Below are positions 15,728 to 24,485 of a stretch of 64,000 nucleotides of DNA, in pieces. This DNA comes from Saccharomonospora amisosensis (GTDB lineage Bacteria > Actinomycetota > Actinomycetes > Mycobacteriales > Pseudonocardiaceae). Every line of letters begins with the position of its first letter. Position 1 is the first letter of the stretch. The notes under the pieces were generated by a model. It was not told where the DNA came from, searched no databases, and saw only the letters and a program-made list of their open reading frames with translations. Location of the stretch: NCBI RefSeq assembly GCF_011761185.1, contig NZ_JAAOYM010000001.1, forward strand, positions 1,674,001 through 1,738,000, written 5' to 3'. The position numbers and the translations under genes are program-made.

Positions 15728-17815
15728 TCATATGCTCTGCAGGAACTTGTCGACAGTGATCGGCAGGTCTCGAACCCGGACGCCGGTCGCGTGGTGGGCC
15801 GCGTTTGCGATGGCAGCGGCAGTCCCCACGATGCCGATCTCGCCAATGCCCTTTGTTCCCATGGGATTCACGTAGGGATCGTGCTCGTCGAGCCAGTACG
15901 CTTCGACGGATCCCACGTCCGCGTACCCGCTCACGTGGTACTCGGCGAGGTCGTGGTTCACAGTGAAGCCGAAACGGTCGTCCAGGATGCTTTGCTCGTG
16001 CAGCGCCATGGAGAGCCCCATGGTCATGCCCCCGATGAACTGGGAGCGCGCAGTGCGGGGGTTAACGATCCGACCTGCGGCGAACACACCGAGTAGACGT
16101 GGTACCCGAACCTCGCCGGTATCGATGTTCACGTGAACCTCGGCGAACTGAGCGCCAAACGCATGCATGGCGAACTGATCCACGAACGGGTTTACCGAAC
16201 TCTCTGCCGTCAGTTCGTCCTGTGGATCGGGATCTGGACCGTACTTCTTACGAAACGAGCGCGCTGCCTCGACGACGGCGGTACCCCAATTGGTGGTGCC
16301 TGACGACCCGCCTGCGACCGAAGCGGTAGGAAGGTCGGTGTCCCCGATGCGCACATCCACGTCTTCCAGTGCAACTCCCAAGGCGTCGGCAGCGATCTGC
16401 GTGAGGACGGTCCATGCTCCGGTGCCGATGTCGACCGCGCCGATGGATACCTCATACCGGCCGGTGTCGAGTATGCGGACTCTGGCGGTGGAACCGGCCT
16501 GAAAATGCACCGGGTAGGTTGAGCTGGCAACACCGGTGCCAACCCACCAGCCATTCTTCATCGTCGAGCCTGGGGTGGCCACGCGGTTGTCCCAGCCGAA
16601 CCGCCTGGCGCCTTCACGCAGGCAGCCGACTAGGTTGCGAGTCGAGAAAGGCAGACCGGTCTCCGGGTCGACTTCCGGCTCGTTCCGGACGCGTAACTCT
16701 ATCGGGTCCACGCCACATGCTTCGGCGAGTTCGTCCATCGCGACCTCGGGCGCGAACATGCCGGGACATTCGCCTGGAGCGCGCATCCAAGAAGGAACAG
16801 GCAGGTCCAGAGCGGCCAGCCGGTGCGTGGTCCGCCGGTTCGGCGCCGCGTACATGTTGCGAGTCGGGACGCCGGTCTGCTCGGCGAACTCTTTGATCCG
16901 CGACGTCAACTCGACCACGTCATTGCTGATCCCCAGCAGTCTCCCGTCTTGGTCAGCGCACAACCGGACCTGCTGCATTGTCGGTGTGCGATAGCCAACG
17001 AGAGTGAACATCTGTTGCCGAGTCAGGGCGAGCTTCACTGGCCGCCCGGCTGTGCGCTTGGCGGCGAGTACCGTGAGGATGATGTGCGCGTGCGCGGTGC
17101 CCTTCGAACCGAACCCGCCTCCCACGTAGCGAGCGATGACGCGGATTCGCTGCTCCTCCAGGCCTAGAACGGACCGTAGGACCTGCCGCATCGCGTGAAC
17201 GCCTTGGGTGGGGTCGTAAACGGTCAGCCCGTCGTTGTCCCACCACGCCACCGTGGCGTGTGGCTCCATGGGGTTGTTGTAGTACATGGCGGTGGTGTAG
17301 GTGGCGTCGACAGTTCGTGGCGCGGCCGCGAACGCGGCGTCGATGTCGCCGGTTTCGGTGTCGGTCTCATAGGTGGGGTTCACCACCTCCGGCTTGTACA
17401 GCTCATGTTCCGTCGAGAACGTGACGTCGTGGGCTTCACGTTCGTAGGACACGCGGACCAGGTCGGCGGCCTGGCTGGCGGCCTCCGGGGTGTCGGCGAC
17501 AACGGCACTGATCAGTTGACCGCGGAAGGAGACCCTGTCGGATTGCAGGATCTCTAGCTCCGCGTCGTGTCCCGTCTCCAACCGGGGTGCGTTGAAGGGG
17601 GTGAGGACGGTGATGACGCCGTCGATGGCAGTGGCGGCGCGGGCGTCGATATCAGTGACGCACCCACGAGCGATTGTGGCCTGCACGGGATGCAGGTACC
17701 CGGGTTGCTGCACCGGGTTCTCGTAAGCGTACGGCGCACACCCGGTGACCTTCATGACCGCATCGACCCGCTCGTGGTCGGCTCCGATGGAGTGAGGTTG
17801 GAGCAGGTCCGTCAC
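15728..17815 (-). CDS. paoC: Molybdenum-cofactor subunit of a PaoC/YagR-type aldehyde oxidoreductase
   Basis: A 695-aa xanthine-dehydrogenase-family large subunit that oxidises aldehydes to acids at a molybdopterin site. Visible are RYVGGGFGSKG, RAPGECPGMFAPE, GAVDIGTGAWTVL and, near the C-terminus, GTKGIGEIG with the catalytic Glu at 659 (PaoC has the equivalent Glu692). The length is that of the short PaoC type without fused FAD/FeS domains. It overlaps the FAD-subunit gene by 4 bases. The dedicated cofactor chaperone (PaoD/XdhC type) is not in the window. Confidence 0.92.
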   Translation of the reverse strand: MTDLLQPHSIGADHERVDAVMKVTGCAPYAYENPVQQPGYLHPVQATIARGCVTDIDARAATAIDGVITVLTPFNAPRLETGHDAELEILQSDRVSFRGQLISAVVADTPEAASQAADLVRVSYEREAHDVTFSTEHELYKPEVVNPTYETDTETGDIDAAFAAAPRTVDATYTTAMYYNNPMEPHATVAWWDNDGLTVYDPTQGVHAMRQVLRSVLGLEEQRIRVIARYVGGGFGSKGTAHAHIILTVLAAKRTAGRPVKLALTRQQMFTLVGYRTPTMQQVRLCADQDGRLLGISNDVVELTSRIKEFAEQTGVPTRNMYAAPNRRTTHRLAALDLPVPSWMRAPGECPGMFAPEVAMDELAEACGVDPIELRVRNEPEVDPETGLPFSTRNLVGCLREGARRFGWDNRVATPGSTMKNGWWVGTGVASSTYPVHFQAGSTARVRILDTGRYEVSIGAVDIGTGAWTVLTQIAADALGVALEDVDVRIGDTDLPTASVAGGSSGTTNWGTAVVEAARSFRKKYGPDPDPQDELTAESSVNPFVDQFAMHAFGAQFAEVHVNIDTGEVRVPRLLGVFAAGRIVNPRTARSQFIGGMTMGLSMALHEQSILDDRFGFTVNHDLAEYHVSGYADVGSVEAYWLDEHDPYVNPMGTKGIGEIGIVGTAAAIANAAHHATGVRVRDLPITVDKFLQSI

Positions 17816-18804
17816 GGTGCATCGTCTCCCGACAGTTCCCGTAGCGTCGCCACCAGCATGTTGCGGGCCATCGGCAGCTTGAACTCGTTACCGGGCAGCG
17901 GCTGGGCATCCGCCAACTCTGCTTCCGCTGAAGCGCGGAACTCATCGTCAGTGGCGGGCCTTCCCAACAAGGCCTGCTCGGCGAGCCGGGCTCGCCACGG
18001 CTTGTGTGCGAGCCCGCCGAAGGCGATCCGGGCACCTCGCACGATCCCGTCCGTTACGTCCAGCGCGGCGGCGACCGACACGAGTGCGAACGCAAAGGAT
18101 GCCCGGTCACGCGCTTTTCGATACCTGGATCGCGTGGCGAAGGGTAGCGGCGGCAGCTCGACTGCGGTGATGAGCTCGCCGTGACGCAGCACCGTGTCCC
18201 ACTCGGGGTGTTCACCGGGGAGGCGGTGCAGTTCGGTGGCGGGTATCGCACGCCCGCCGTCCGGTCCTTGGACGTGCACGAGGGCATCGAGCGCGGCCAG
18301 GGCCACCGCCATGTCGGACGGATGTACGGCTACGCAGTGTTTCGACGCGCCGAGGACGGCGTGGTAGCGCGTATGGCCTTCCAATGCTGAACAGCCCTGC
18401 CCTGGCTCACGCTTGTTACACGGTGTGGTGGTGTCCTGGAAGTACACGCATCGGGTTCGTTGCAGCAGGTTCCCACCCGTGGTCGCCAGGTTTCGTAACT
18501 GGCCGGAGGCTCCCGCCAACAGTGCCTGGGTAAGCACGGGGTAGCGTTCGCGCACAGCCGAGTCGGCTGCGAGATCACTGTTGCGGACTGCGGCACCGAC
18601 TCGGAGGCCGCCATCCGGCAGGCATTCGATGCGATCCAGCGGGAGTCGTGTGACATCGACGAGCAACTCGGGTGCCGCGATGCCCAGCTTCATGTGGTCG
18701 ACCAGGTTCGTTCCTCCGCCGAGGAACGCCGCGCGACTGTTGCCGGTGACCGTCGCCACGGCAGTATGCTCGTCCTCGGCCTGCTTGTACTCGAACGGAA
18801 TCAC
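17812..18804 (-). CDS. paoB: FAD-binding subunit of a PaoB/YagS-type aldehyde oxidoreductase
   Basis: A 330-aa FAD subunit. FAD-binding motifs are FLGGGTNLVDHMKLG and ATTGGNLLQRTRC. The segment RCVYFQD...CNKREPGQGCSALEG...KHC carries the cysteines that hold an extra [4Fe-4S] cluster in E. coli PaoB, so this is the PaoB type rather than a plain xanthine dehydrogenase FAD subunit. The GTG at 18804 overlaps the stop of the iron-sulfur gene (GTGA) and has GGAG upstream; the longer open frame is a shadow of that gene. Confidence 0.9.
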   Translation of the reverse strand: MIPFEYKQAEDEHTAVATVTGNSRAAFLGGGTNLVDHMKLGIAAPELLVDVTRLPLDRIECLPDGGLRVGAAVRNSDLAADSAVRERYPVLTQALLAGASGQLRNLATTGGNLLQRTRCVYFQDTTTPCNKREPGQGCSALEGHTRYHAVLGASKHCVAVHPSDMAVALAALDALVHVQGPDGGRAIPATELHRLPGEHPEWDTVLRHGELITAVELPPLPFATRSRYRKARDRASFAFALVSVAAALDVTDGIVRGARIAFGGLAHKPWRARLAEQALLGRPATDDEFRASAEAELADAQPLPGNEFKLPMARNMLVATLRELSGDDAP

Positions 18805-19361
18805 GACCAGCGCTCCTGGCGAGGTTCCGCTGCCGAGGGGAACGCGGCGAGTCGCCTGCCCGTAGCGACTTCGCTGATCGCGGCGACGATGTTGACACAA
18901 GCACCGCAGCGGCAGAGGTTGCCGCTCATTCGCTCGCGTATCTCGGCGGTATCGAGCGGCGGAGCGGACGTGACCTCGGCTGTCACGGCGCTCGGCCAGC
19001 CTTGCCGTGCCTCGTCGAGCATGCCGACGGCCGAGCAGATCTGTCCCGGCGTGCAGTAGCCGCACTGGAAGGCGTCGTGGTCGATGAAAGCCCGGTGGAG
19101 TGGGTGTAGGTCACCGTCCTGCGCGAGCCCCGCACTGGTGGTGATGTCGGCTTCGTCGTGTGCCACGGCGAAGGCGAGACAGGTCGTCGCTCGCCTACCG
19201 TTGAGCAACACGGTGCACGAACCGCATTGACCGTGGTCGCAGCCCTTCTTCGCGCTGGTCACGCCGAGGTTGTCACGGAGGGCGTCGAGCAGTGTCACGC
19301 GGTTGTCCACGGTGAGCGCGTATCGCTGTCCGTCCACCGTCAAGGTGATGTCGGATTTCAT
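18801..19361 (-). CDS. paoA: [2Fe-2S] subunit of a PaoA/YagT-type aldehyde oxidoreductase
   Basis: A 186-aa electron-transfer subunit with two iron-sulfur domains. The plant-ferredoxin-type cluster ligands are in KKGCDHGQCGSC and a later Cys (TTCLA). The second cluster uses CGYCTPGQ and LCRCGAC. Unlike E. coli PaoA it has no twin-arginine leader: the protein begins directly with MKSDITLTVDGQ, so the complex should stay in the cytoplasm. It is the first gene of a four-gene unit running paoA-paoB-paoC-SDR. Confidence 0.92.
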   Translation of the reverse strand: MKSDITLTVDGQRYALTVDNRVTLLDALRDNLGVTSAKKGCDHGQCGSCTVLLNGRRATTCLAFAVAHDEADITTSAGLAQDGDLHPLHRAFIDHDAFQCGYCTPGQICSAVGMLDEARQGWPSAVTAEVTSAPPLDTAEIRERMSGNLCRCGACVNIVAAISEVATGRRLAAFPSAAEPRQERWS

Positions 19362-19432
19362 GTCACCCCACGCCAGACATCGGGGAGTTCGACGGCAGCG
19401 GCTTACCCGGGTGGCGCTGCTGCCAAACGGGG

Positions 19433-20224
19433 CTACTCGGTGAGCCGGGCACGCAAGAACTCCAGCGTCCTGGCGAGCAAGCGGGAGACGTGCATTTGCG
19501 AAATGCCCACCTTCTCCGCGATCTGAGTTTGTGTCATGTTTCCGAAGAATCGCAGGATCAGCACGCGCCGTTCGCGCTCGGGCAGGCTTGCCAGCAGCGG
19601 CTGGAGCGATTCGTGGTACTCGACATTCTCCAGTTCCGCGTCTTCCTCGCCGACGGTCTCGGCGAGCGGCAGCGTTCCCTCATCGTCATAGGCGGCATCC
19701 ATGGATACCGACTGGTAGGCGTTGCCGGCGAGCAACCCGTCCCAGACGTCTTCGTTGGCAAGTCCCAGTTCAGCGGCGAGTTCACTCGGGGTTGGCGCCC
19801 TGCCGAGCCGTTGCGCGAGCTTGCCGCTGGCTTGGCTGAGCGAAAGGTGAAGTTCCTTCAATCGCCGGGGGACGCGCACGGCCCAGCTCGAGTCTCGGAA
19901 ATGGCGACGGACCTCGCCCATGATGGTCGGAACCGCGAACGCGACGAACTCGGTGCCTCGATCGGTATCGAACCGGTCGATCGCGTTGAGTAGTCCCAGT
20001 CGGGCGACCTGCACCAGATCATCACGCGGTTCGCCGCGGCCGATGAAACGCCGTGCGATGTGTTCGGCCAGCGGCAGACAACGTGTGATGATTTCCTCGC
20101 GCACGGCAGCCCGCCTCGGGTCGTTGGGCGCGAGTTCGGCGAGGTGGTCGAACAGTGCCGCGACATCCTCGTAGCCGGCAGGATGCTCGCGCCCCTCCGT
20201 GCGGGGTTGCTCGTGGGGCGTCAC
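19433..20224 (-). CDS. SigB/SigF/SigG-type RNA polymerase sigma factor
   Basis: A 263-aa group-3 sigma-70 factor of the stress/sporulation type. Region 2 is visible as DLVQVARLGLLNAIDRFD and FVAFAVPTIMGEVRRHFRD, region 3 as LSQASGKLAQRLGRAPTPSELA, and region 4 as LPERERRVLILRFFGNMTQTQIAEKVGISQMHVSRLLA. The GTG at 20224 is the start. A STAS-type anti-anti-sigma gene is divergent and 578 bases away; no anti-sigma kinase gene (RsbW type) is adjacent, so the partner must lie elsewhere. Its operon neighbours downstream are paoABC and a YdaD-like SDR, possible targets. Confidence 0.9.
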   Translation of the reverse strand: MTPHEQPRTEGREHPAGYEDVAALFDHLAELAPNDPRRAAVREEIITRCLPLAEHIARRFIGRGEPRDDLVQVARLGLLNAIDRFDTDRGTEFVAFAVPTIMGEVRRHFRDSSWAVRVPRRLKELHLSLSQASGKLAQRLGRAPTPSELAAELGLANEDVWDGLLAGNAYQSVSMDAAYDDEGTLPLAETVGEEDAELENVEYHESLQPLLASLPERERRVLILRFFGNMTQTQIAEKVGISQMHVSRLLARTLEFLRARLTE

Positions 20225-20802
20225 GGCAGCGGGGCTACCCCATGCCCGCGTTCGTCACACCCTTGCCTGCCAGGAGCGTTGCGTCGTCAGGGAGTTGTAA
20301 GGCGATGGAATATCGGGTCCCGAACGGGTCGGTACGCCAGCGGATCTTGGCCCTGTCCTCCCGGTGCGGACGGCCATTACTCCGGTTTCGGCTCCCGACA
20401 GCTGTCTCACTCTTCCGAGTGTTTCGTCAAGTTTGGTGTCACACATTCAGGTCGGCAGTACGACTCCAAGGCGTGACTTCGGTGCGGTTTGGGTCAAATG
20501 CGAACAGAATTCGCCGTTGCTGTAGCGGCGTAGCTCGAAGGTTGGGCCGATCGCGCTTTCTCCGTCACACAACGGGAATCGATGCGCAGGCCCACCCGCA
20601 GTCTCGGGCTCGGATTCTTCGATCGAAGACTGCTCGAACCCCGCACATACTGTCTACATTGGACGTGTGTGACGTCGTTTGTTGGTGGCTTTTCACCCGA
20701 ACGTTGTGCTTGCGGCACAGGGATAACGGCGCGTACGGTCGGATCCGGTGGTTGAGAAACCAGCCGCGCCGAGAATCCGCAAGGCCGGAAGGCGGCGACG
20801 AA
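20225..20802. other. Divergent intergenic region, sigma factor / STAS gene
   Basis: 578 bases without a convincing gene. The stretch 20390-20530 is clearly less GC-rich than the surroundings and should contain the promoters of both genes. An open plus-strand frame continues upstream of the STAS start through this region but has no family similarity or coding-type codon bias. I could not identify a definite promoter. Confidence 0.4.
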
Positions 20803-21186
20803 GTGGAACACCTCACGAAGCCGGAAATCGGCATACGGCTCGAACAGCTACGGTCAGGGCTCGTGGTTATTCACGTGTCCGGAGAAGTAGACATCGTGGC
20901 CGCGCCTACGTTGCGTCACTGTATCGACGAGCAACTGGGCAAGGTCCGCTCGCTGGTGCTGGACCTCACGGGGACCAGTTTCTTCGGGGCGGCCGGGCTG
21001 TCCGTGCTTGTGCACACCGCGGACCGAGCCCGCCAACACGAGGTGAGTTGGGCGTTGATCTGCCCGCACGCCGTTCTGCGGCCACTCACGGTCACCGGCC
21101 TGAGCGAAGGCCTGCCCGTCTGTGTGGACCTGCCGGAGGCGATCGCGGCGGTGACGACGGAACAGGCCGCGCTGTCCGGCTCCTGA
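20803..21186 (+). CDS. STAS-domain anti-sigma factor antagonist lacking the phospho-serine
   Basis: A 127-aa single STAS domain like SpoIIAA/RsbV: LVVIHVSGEVDIVAAPTLR, then SLVLDLTGTSFFGAAGLSVL. In the usual switch the kinase phosphorylates a Ser in a D-S-S-G-L type motif; here that position reads G-A-A-G-L, with no Ser. Such a protein could not be switched off by phosphorylation, or is controlled differently. The GTG at 20803 is chosen because the STAS fold begins about 10 residues on; the ribosome site (GGAAGG, about 12 bases upstream) is loosely spaced. Divergent to the sigma factor gene. Confidence 0.78.
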   Translation: MEHLTKPEIGIRLEQLRSGLVVIHVSGEVDIVAAPTLRHCIDEQLGKVRSLVLDLTGTSFFGAAGLSVLVHTADRARQHEVSWALICPHAVLRPLTVTGLSEGLPVCVDLPEAIAAVTTEQAALSGS

Positions 21187-21839
21187 GCTGTAGACGCGCG
21201 CTGAATCGATCTAGTCTCAGGTGTCAGTTGGTTGCCGCACGCGGTGGAGGCTGGCCGCGTTACTGAAGGCGTGGCTGGGGGCTGTGCCTGCTACGGGACG
21301 CGCGGCCACGGTTTCCACCGCGCGGAAGGGATCGCCGTCGGCCGCGGCATGACGGCCGGGGCGAGCCGCCGCACCGCTTTGGCCCAGCTCATCAGCTGAT
21401 CCCCAGTCTTCCCGCAGGCTTGCGGCGCGAGCGCGTTTTCCGGCAGAAGGAAACGGTGCTGCGACAGGCAGCCGCCGCGGGTAGATCTCTTCCGTGTGAA
21501 CGCAGCCGGTTTCGCACGCGACGCCGAACACGGCGAAGTGCGGGCGTCCGTTCGGCGCCGGTACGGCGGTGCGTGCGTGCGCCCGGTCATCGAAGGTTGG
21601 CGGGCGGCTTTCCCAGATGCGCGCGAACCGGAAACGAGCGATCCCGGTTCGCGGTGCGGTGGTGGCTTCCGGTGCGCGGCGTGTTCCGGTGGCGGGCATA
21701 CGGCCACGTCACGGGGGCCGTTCCGGCAGCTCAGGATCAGCCGATCCGGTCACCGGCCGCTACCGGTCGCGGGAGGCCAAACGACCATGACTGCTCGCGG
21801 GCGACGACATCCGTGGCGTGCTCATTTCAGGGAGATCCG
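21187..21839. other. 653-base gap without an assignable gene
   Basis: Open frames exist on both strands, for example a 160-residue minus-strand one ending at 21217, but they overlap each other, lack recognisable domains and are the kind of long chance frame expected at this GC content. The last bases hold the ribosome site of the UGSC gene. The promoter of the 21840-28140 unit should lie here; I could not point to it. Confidence 0.4.
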
Positions 21840-22379
21840 ATGGTGAACACGATTCTCGACCCGACCGGCGGCACCACACGCACCGCGCAGGAGGCTGTGC
21901 TCGCCTCACCCCGCGTCGCGCTACGCGGTGCGACCGTGGGCCTGTTGGAGAACACCAAGCAGAACGCGGCCCTCTTCCTCGACGAGTTGGGCAACCTGCT
22001 GTCCGAGCGGCACGGTGTCGCGAACTTCGTGCGGCGCACGAAGTCGGCCTTCGCGCTTCCCATCCCCGACGAGGAGTTGGAGGAACTGGCCGGGCTCTGC
22101 GACGTGCTCATCACGGGTGTGGGCGACTGCGGTTCGTGCAGCGCGTCCGCTGTCGCCGACGGCATCGCGTTCGAGCGGCACGGCATCCCGGCCGCCGTCG
22201 TGTGCAGCGACGCGTTCGCCGTCACCGCCGACGCGATGGCCGAACTCAAGGGTGCCAGCGGGTATCGCTACACCACCACGGCTCACCCCGTTGCCGTACT
22301 CACCGCCGACGAGGTTCGCAAGCGCGCGGAGGAGGCGCTGCCGGACGTCGTCGCCATTCTCACCGGAGAGGCCTTGTGA
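21840..22379 (+). CDS. UGSC-family protein, Cys form (CGSC motif)
   Basis: A 179-aa protein of the UGSC-like family, named for a Sec-Gly-Ser-Cys motif in its selenoprotein members. Here the motif is GVGDCGSCSASAV with Cys at 97 and 100, so a thiol/disulfide pair replaces the Sec/Cys pair. Family function is unknown; the motif suggests redox or nucleophilic chemistry. Other conserved-looking parts are VGLLENTKQNA at the start and GIPAAVVCSDAF. The ATG has GGGAG 6 bases upstream. The stop overlaps the next gene (GTGA), so the partner protein is made in coupled fashion. Confidence 0.8.
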   Translation: MVNTILDPTGGTTRTAQEAVLASPRVALRGATVGLLENTKQNAALFLDELGNLLSERHGVANFVRRTKSAFALPIPDEELEELAGLCDVLITGVGDCGSCSASAVADGIAFERHGIPAAVVCSDAFAVTADAMAELKGASGYRYTTTAHPVAVLTADEVRKRAEEALPDVVAILTGEAL

Positions 22380-23416
22380 ATCCCGACCCCGATGTGGCAC
22401 AGGAAGCCATCGAGTACTGCTACGACAAGGGCTGGTCGGACGGGCTGCCCGTGGTGCCCGTCTCCCAGCCCCTTCTCGACGCGTTTCTCGCCACGACCGC
22501 TCGTGCGCCGGAACAGGTGATCGGGCGCAGCGAGCAGTTCGATCGGGAGGTCACCGTCGAGCTCGCGGCGATCAACGCCGCGATGGCGGGTTGCCGACCC
22601 GAGTACTTCCCGGTCGTGCTTGCCGCGTGGGAGGCGCTCACGCGCGACCGCGCGGCGAGCGGCGGTGGCTGGCAGAGCACAAGCGGCCCCGCGCCGATGA
22701 TCGTGGTCAACGGCCCGATTCGCTCCGAACTCGGGTTCAACAGCGGGGGAGGCGTGTTCGGGCCGGGCTTTCGCCCGAACGCGACCGTCGCGAGGGCTAT
22801 CGGGTTGATCGTGCGCAACTGCTACGGGATCCAGCCCGGCGTGCTCGAACAGGCGACGCAGGGGCTCCCGGGCAGGTGGTCGATCTGCCTCGCAGAGAAC
22901 GAGGAGGAAAGCCCGTGGGAACCGTTGGCGGTCACAGCCGGGCTGCCGGCTGACACGAGCGCGGTCTCGGCGATGCTGCTGCGCACCTGCGAGTTCGTGG
23001 ACAACCGTCACACGCAAGATCCCGAGCAGATCCTGTGGGACTTCGCCGACACGATCTCGCGGACCGGCTCGCTGATCTTCGCGGACACCTCGGCAGGCGT
23101 GGTGTTCGGGCCCGAACACGCCCAGCTGCTGGCGAAGGCGGGCTACAGCAGGACAGACGTCCAGGACTGGTTCGTCGAGCACTGCGGGCGCAGCAGAGCG
23201 GACCTGCGGCGGGCGGGCAAAAACGGGACCGGCGACAACGGTGTCCGGCACGCGGACGACTCGGCTGAGGACGATGCGGTGTTCGACCGGATCCTGCCGT
23301 CGCGGCGGCAGGTGCCCGTACTGGTCGCAGGCTCGCGTAACGCGGCGATGTCGATGGTGGTGCGGGTGTTCGGGGTGTGGTCCGGCGAGGCGATTGTCGT
23401 GGAAAGGCAGCGGTGA
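22376..23416 (+). CDS. UGSC-associated protein of unknown function
   Basis: A 346-aa soluble protein translationally coupled to the UGSC gene. It opens with AIEYCYDKGWSDGLPVVPVS and has IVVNGPIRSELGFNSGGGVFGPG, YGIQPGVLEQAT, WSICLAENEEESPWEP and VLVAGSRNAAMSM. I recognise it as the protein type that accompanies UGSC-like proteins but know no assigned activity. No signal peptide or membrane segment is seen. Cysteines in YCYDKGW, AGCRPEYF, RNCYG and SICLAE could take part in redox chemistry with the UGSC partner. Function: unknown. Confidence 0.72.
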   Translation: MNPDPDVAQEAIEYCYDKGWSDGLPVVPVSQPLLDAFLATTARAPEQVIGRSEQFDREVTVELAAINAAMAGCRPEYFPVVLAAWEALTRDRAASGGGWQSTSGPAPMIVVNGPIRSELGFNSGGGVFGPGFRPNATVARAIGLIVRNCYGIQPGVLEQATQGLPGRWSICLAENEEESPWEPLAVTAGLPADTSAVSAMLLRTCEFVDNRHTQDPEQILWDFADTISRTGSLIFADTSAGVVFGPEHAQLLAKAGYSRTDVQDWFVEHCGRSRADLRRAGKNGTGDNGVRHADDSAEDDAVFDRILPSRRQVPVLVAGSRNAAMSMVVRVFGVWSGEAIVVERQR

Positions 23417-23646
23417 TGATTGACCCGAGTGGGCTGAAGGCCATGCAGGACATGCTTGCGACCGACGGGTACCGGCTGGAGGCGACCGAGCACGGCGACC
23501 GGGTGGATGTGCGAATCTCGGTGGCCGACCCGCAGGCGTGCGCCGACTGCCTCGCACCTGAGCCCGTGCTGCGGGGAATCCTGCACAAGCAGCTCAAGGT
23601 TCCCGAGTCCGCGATCGACCTGGTCTACCCGGAGCACGAGGGATGA
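23416..23646 (+). CDS. Small CxxC-containing protein of the UGSC unit
   Basis: A 76-aa protein with one CxxC pair (ACADCLAPEP), an amphipathic N-terminus (GLKAMQDMLATDGYRLEA) and a mixed alpha/beta look reminiscent of NifU-like or sulfur-carrier folds, though this is only a guess. Its ATG overlaps the preceding stop by one base and its stop overlaps the next start (ATGA), so it is a true member of the operon. Family not recognised. Confidence 0.65.
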   Translation: MIDPSGLKAMQDMLATDGYRLEATEHGDRVDVRISVADPQACADCLAPEPVLRGILHKQLKVPESAIDLVYPEHEG

Positions 23647-24485
23647 CCGGCATCGACGCGGACCTGCTGACCGATCCACATTCCGATGCCGGTCCGCTGT
23701 GGATGCGAGACCGAACCGCCATCGTGACGGGCGGTGGGCTGTCCGGGCAGGCGGGAGGTGTCGGCTACGCGACCGGTCTCGTACTGGCCCGCCACGGCGC
23801 CCGCGTGGCCGTCGTGGACCGTGACCCGGAGGCGGCCAAACGCACCGTTTCGGCGATCGAGGACGCCGGTGGTGAGGGGCTGGTGGTCGAGGCCGACCTG
23901 ACACGCGATGAAGACTGTGAACGAGCGGTCGCGGCGGTCGTCGAGGCGTTCGGCGAGGTGGACACGTTGGTCAACAACGCGGCCGTCGGCGACCGCGCCG
24001 GCCTTTTCGATGTGTCGCCGCGGCGTTGGGACGAGTTGATGGACCTCAACCTGAAAACAGCCTGGTTGATGACCAGGCACGTGGTGCCCGCGATGTCGGG
24101 CGGCGCGATCGTCAACGTGTCCTCGGCCGCGGTGACCTCGCCGGGGCCGGGCAGCGTGTACGGCGTGGGCAAGGCGGGCGTGGAGTACTTCACCCATGGC
24201 GCGGCCTCGACGCTCGGGCCGAGCGGTATTCGCGTCAACTGCGTGCGGGTGGGCGCGATCTGGACGTCGATGGCAGCCAGGGACATGCCGCCGGAGGCGC
24301 GCGAGATGCGCAGAAAGGGTGTGGCTTTGCAGACGGAGGGAACGAGCTGGGACATCGCCTACGCGGTGTTGTTCCTCGCCAGCGACCGTGCGAGGTGGGT
24401 GTCGGGCAGCATTCTCGACGTCAACGGTGGTGGGCCGCACCGGGCGGGTATGCCGAGCCGGTCCGCAGAGGCGGCCCGCTCGTGA
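23643..24485 (+). CDS. SDR family oxidoreductase (first of a pair)
   Basis: A 280-aa NAD(P)-dependent dehydrogenase. The cofactor loop is TGGGLSGQAGGVGYATG, longer than the classical TGxxxGxG, followed by VVDRDPEAA (Asp suggests NAD), LVNNAA, NVSSAAV, YGVGKAG (catalytic Tyr/Lys) and the C-terminal VSGSILDVNGG. A 20-residue N-terminal extension precedes the fold. The ATG overlaps the preceding stop and the stop overlaps the next SDR start. Substrate unknown; presumably oxidises or reduces an intermediate of the same pathway as the aconitase X. Confidence 0.85.
   Translation: MTGIDADLLTDPHSDAGPLWMRDRTAIVTGGGLSGQAGGVGYATGLVLARHGARVAVVDRDPEAAKRTVSAIEDAGGEGLVVEADLTRDEDCERAVAAVVEAFGEVDTLVNNAAVGDRAGLFDVSPRRWDELMDLNLKTAWLMTRHVVPAMSGGAIVNVSSAAVTSPGPGSVYGVGKAGVEYFTHGAASTLGPSGIRVNCVRVGAIWTSMAARDMPPEAREMRRKGVALQTEGTSWDIAYAVLFLASDRARWVSGSILDVNGGGPHRAGMPSRSAEAARS

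Noticed and set aside
21217-21699. A 160-codon minus-strand frame before the UGSC gene
   Set aside because: No recognisable family, overlapped by equally long frames on both strands; cannot be separated from chance.
22128-22139. Possible selenocysteine in the UGSC motif
   Set aside because: The codons are TGC for both Cys; there is no in-frame TGA, so no Sec insertion is needed.
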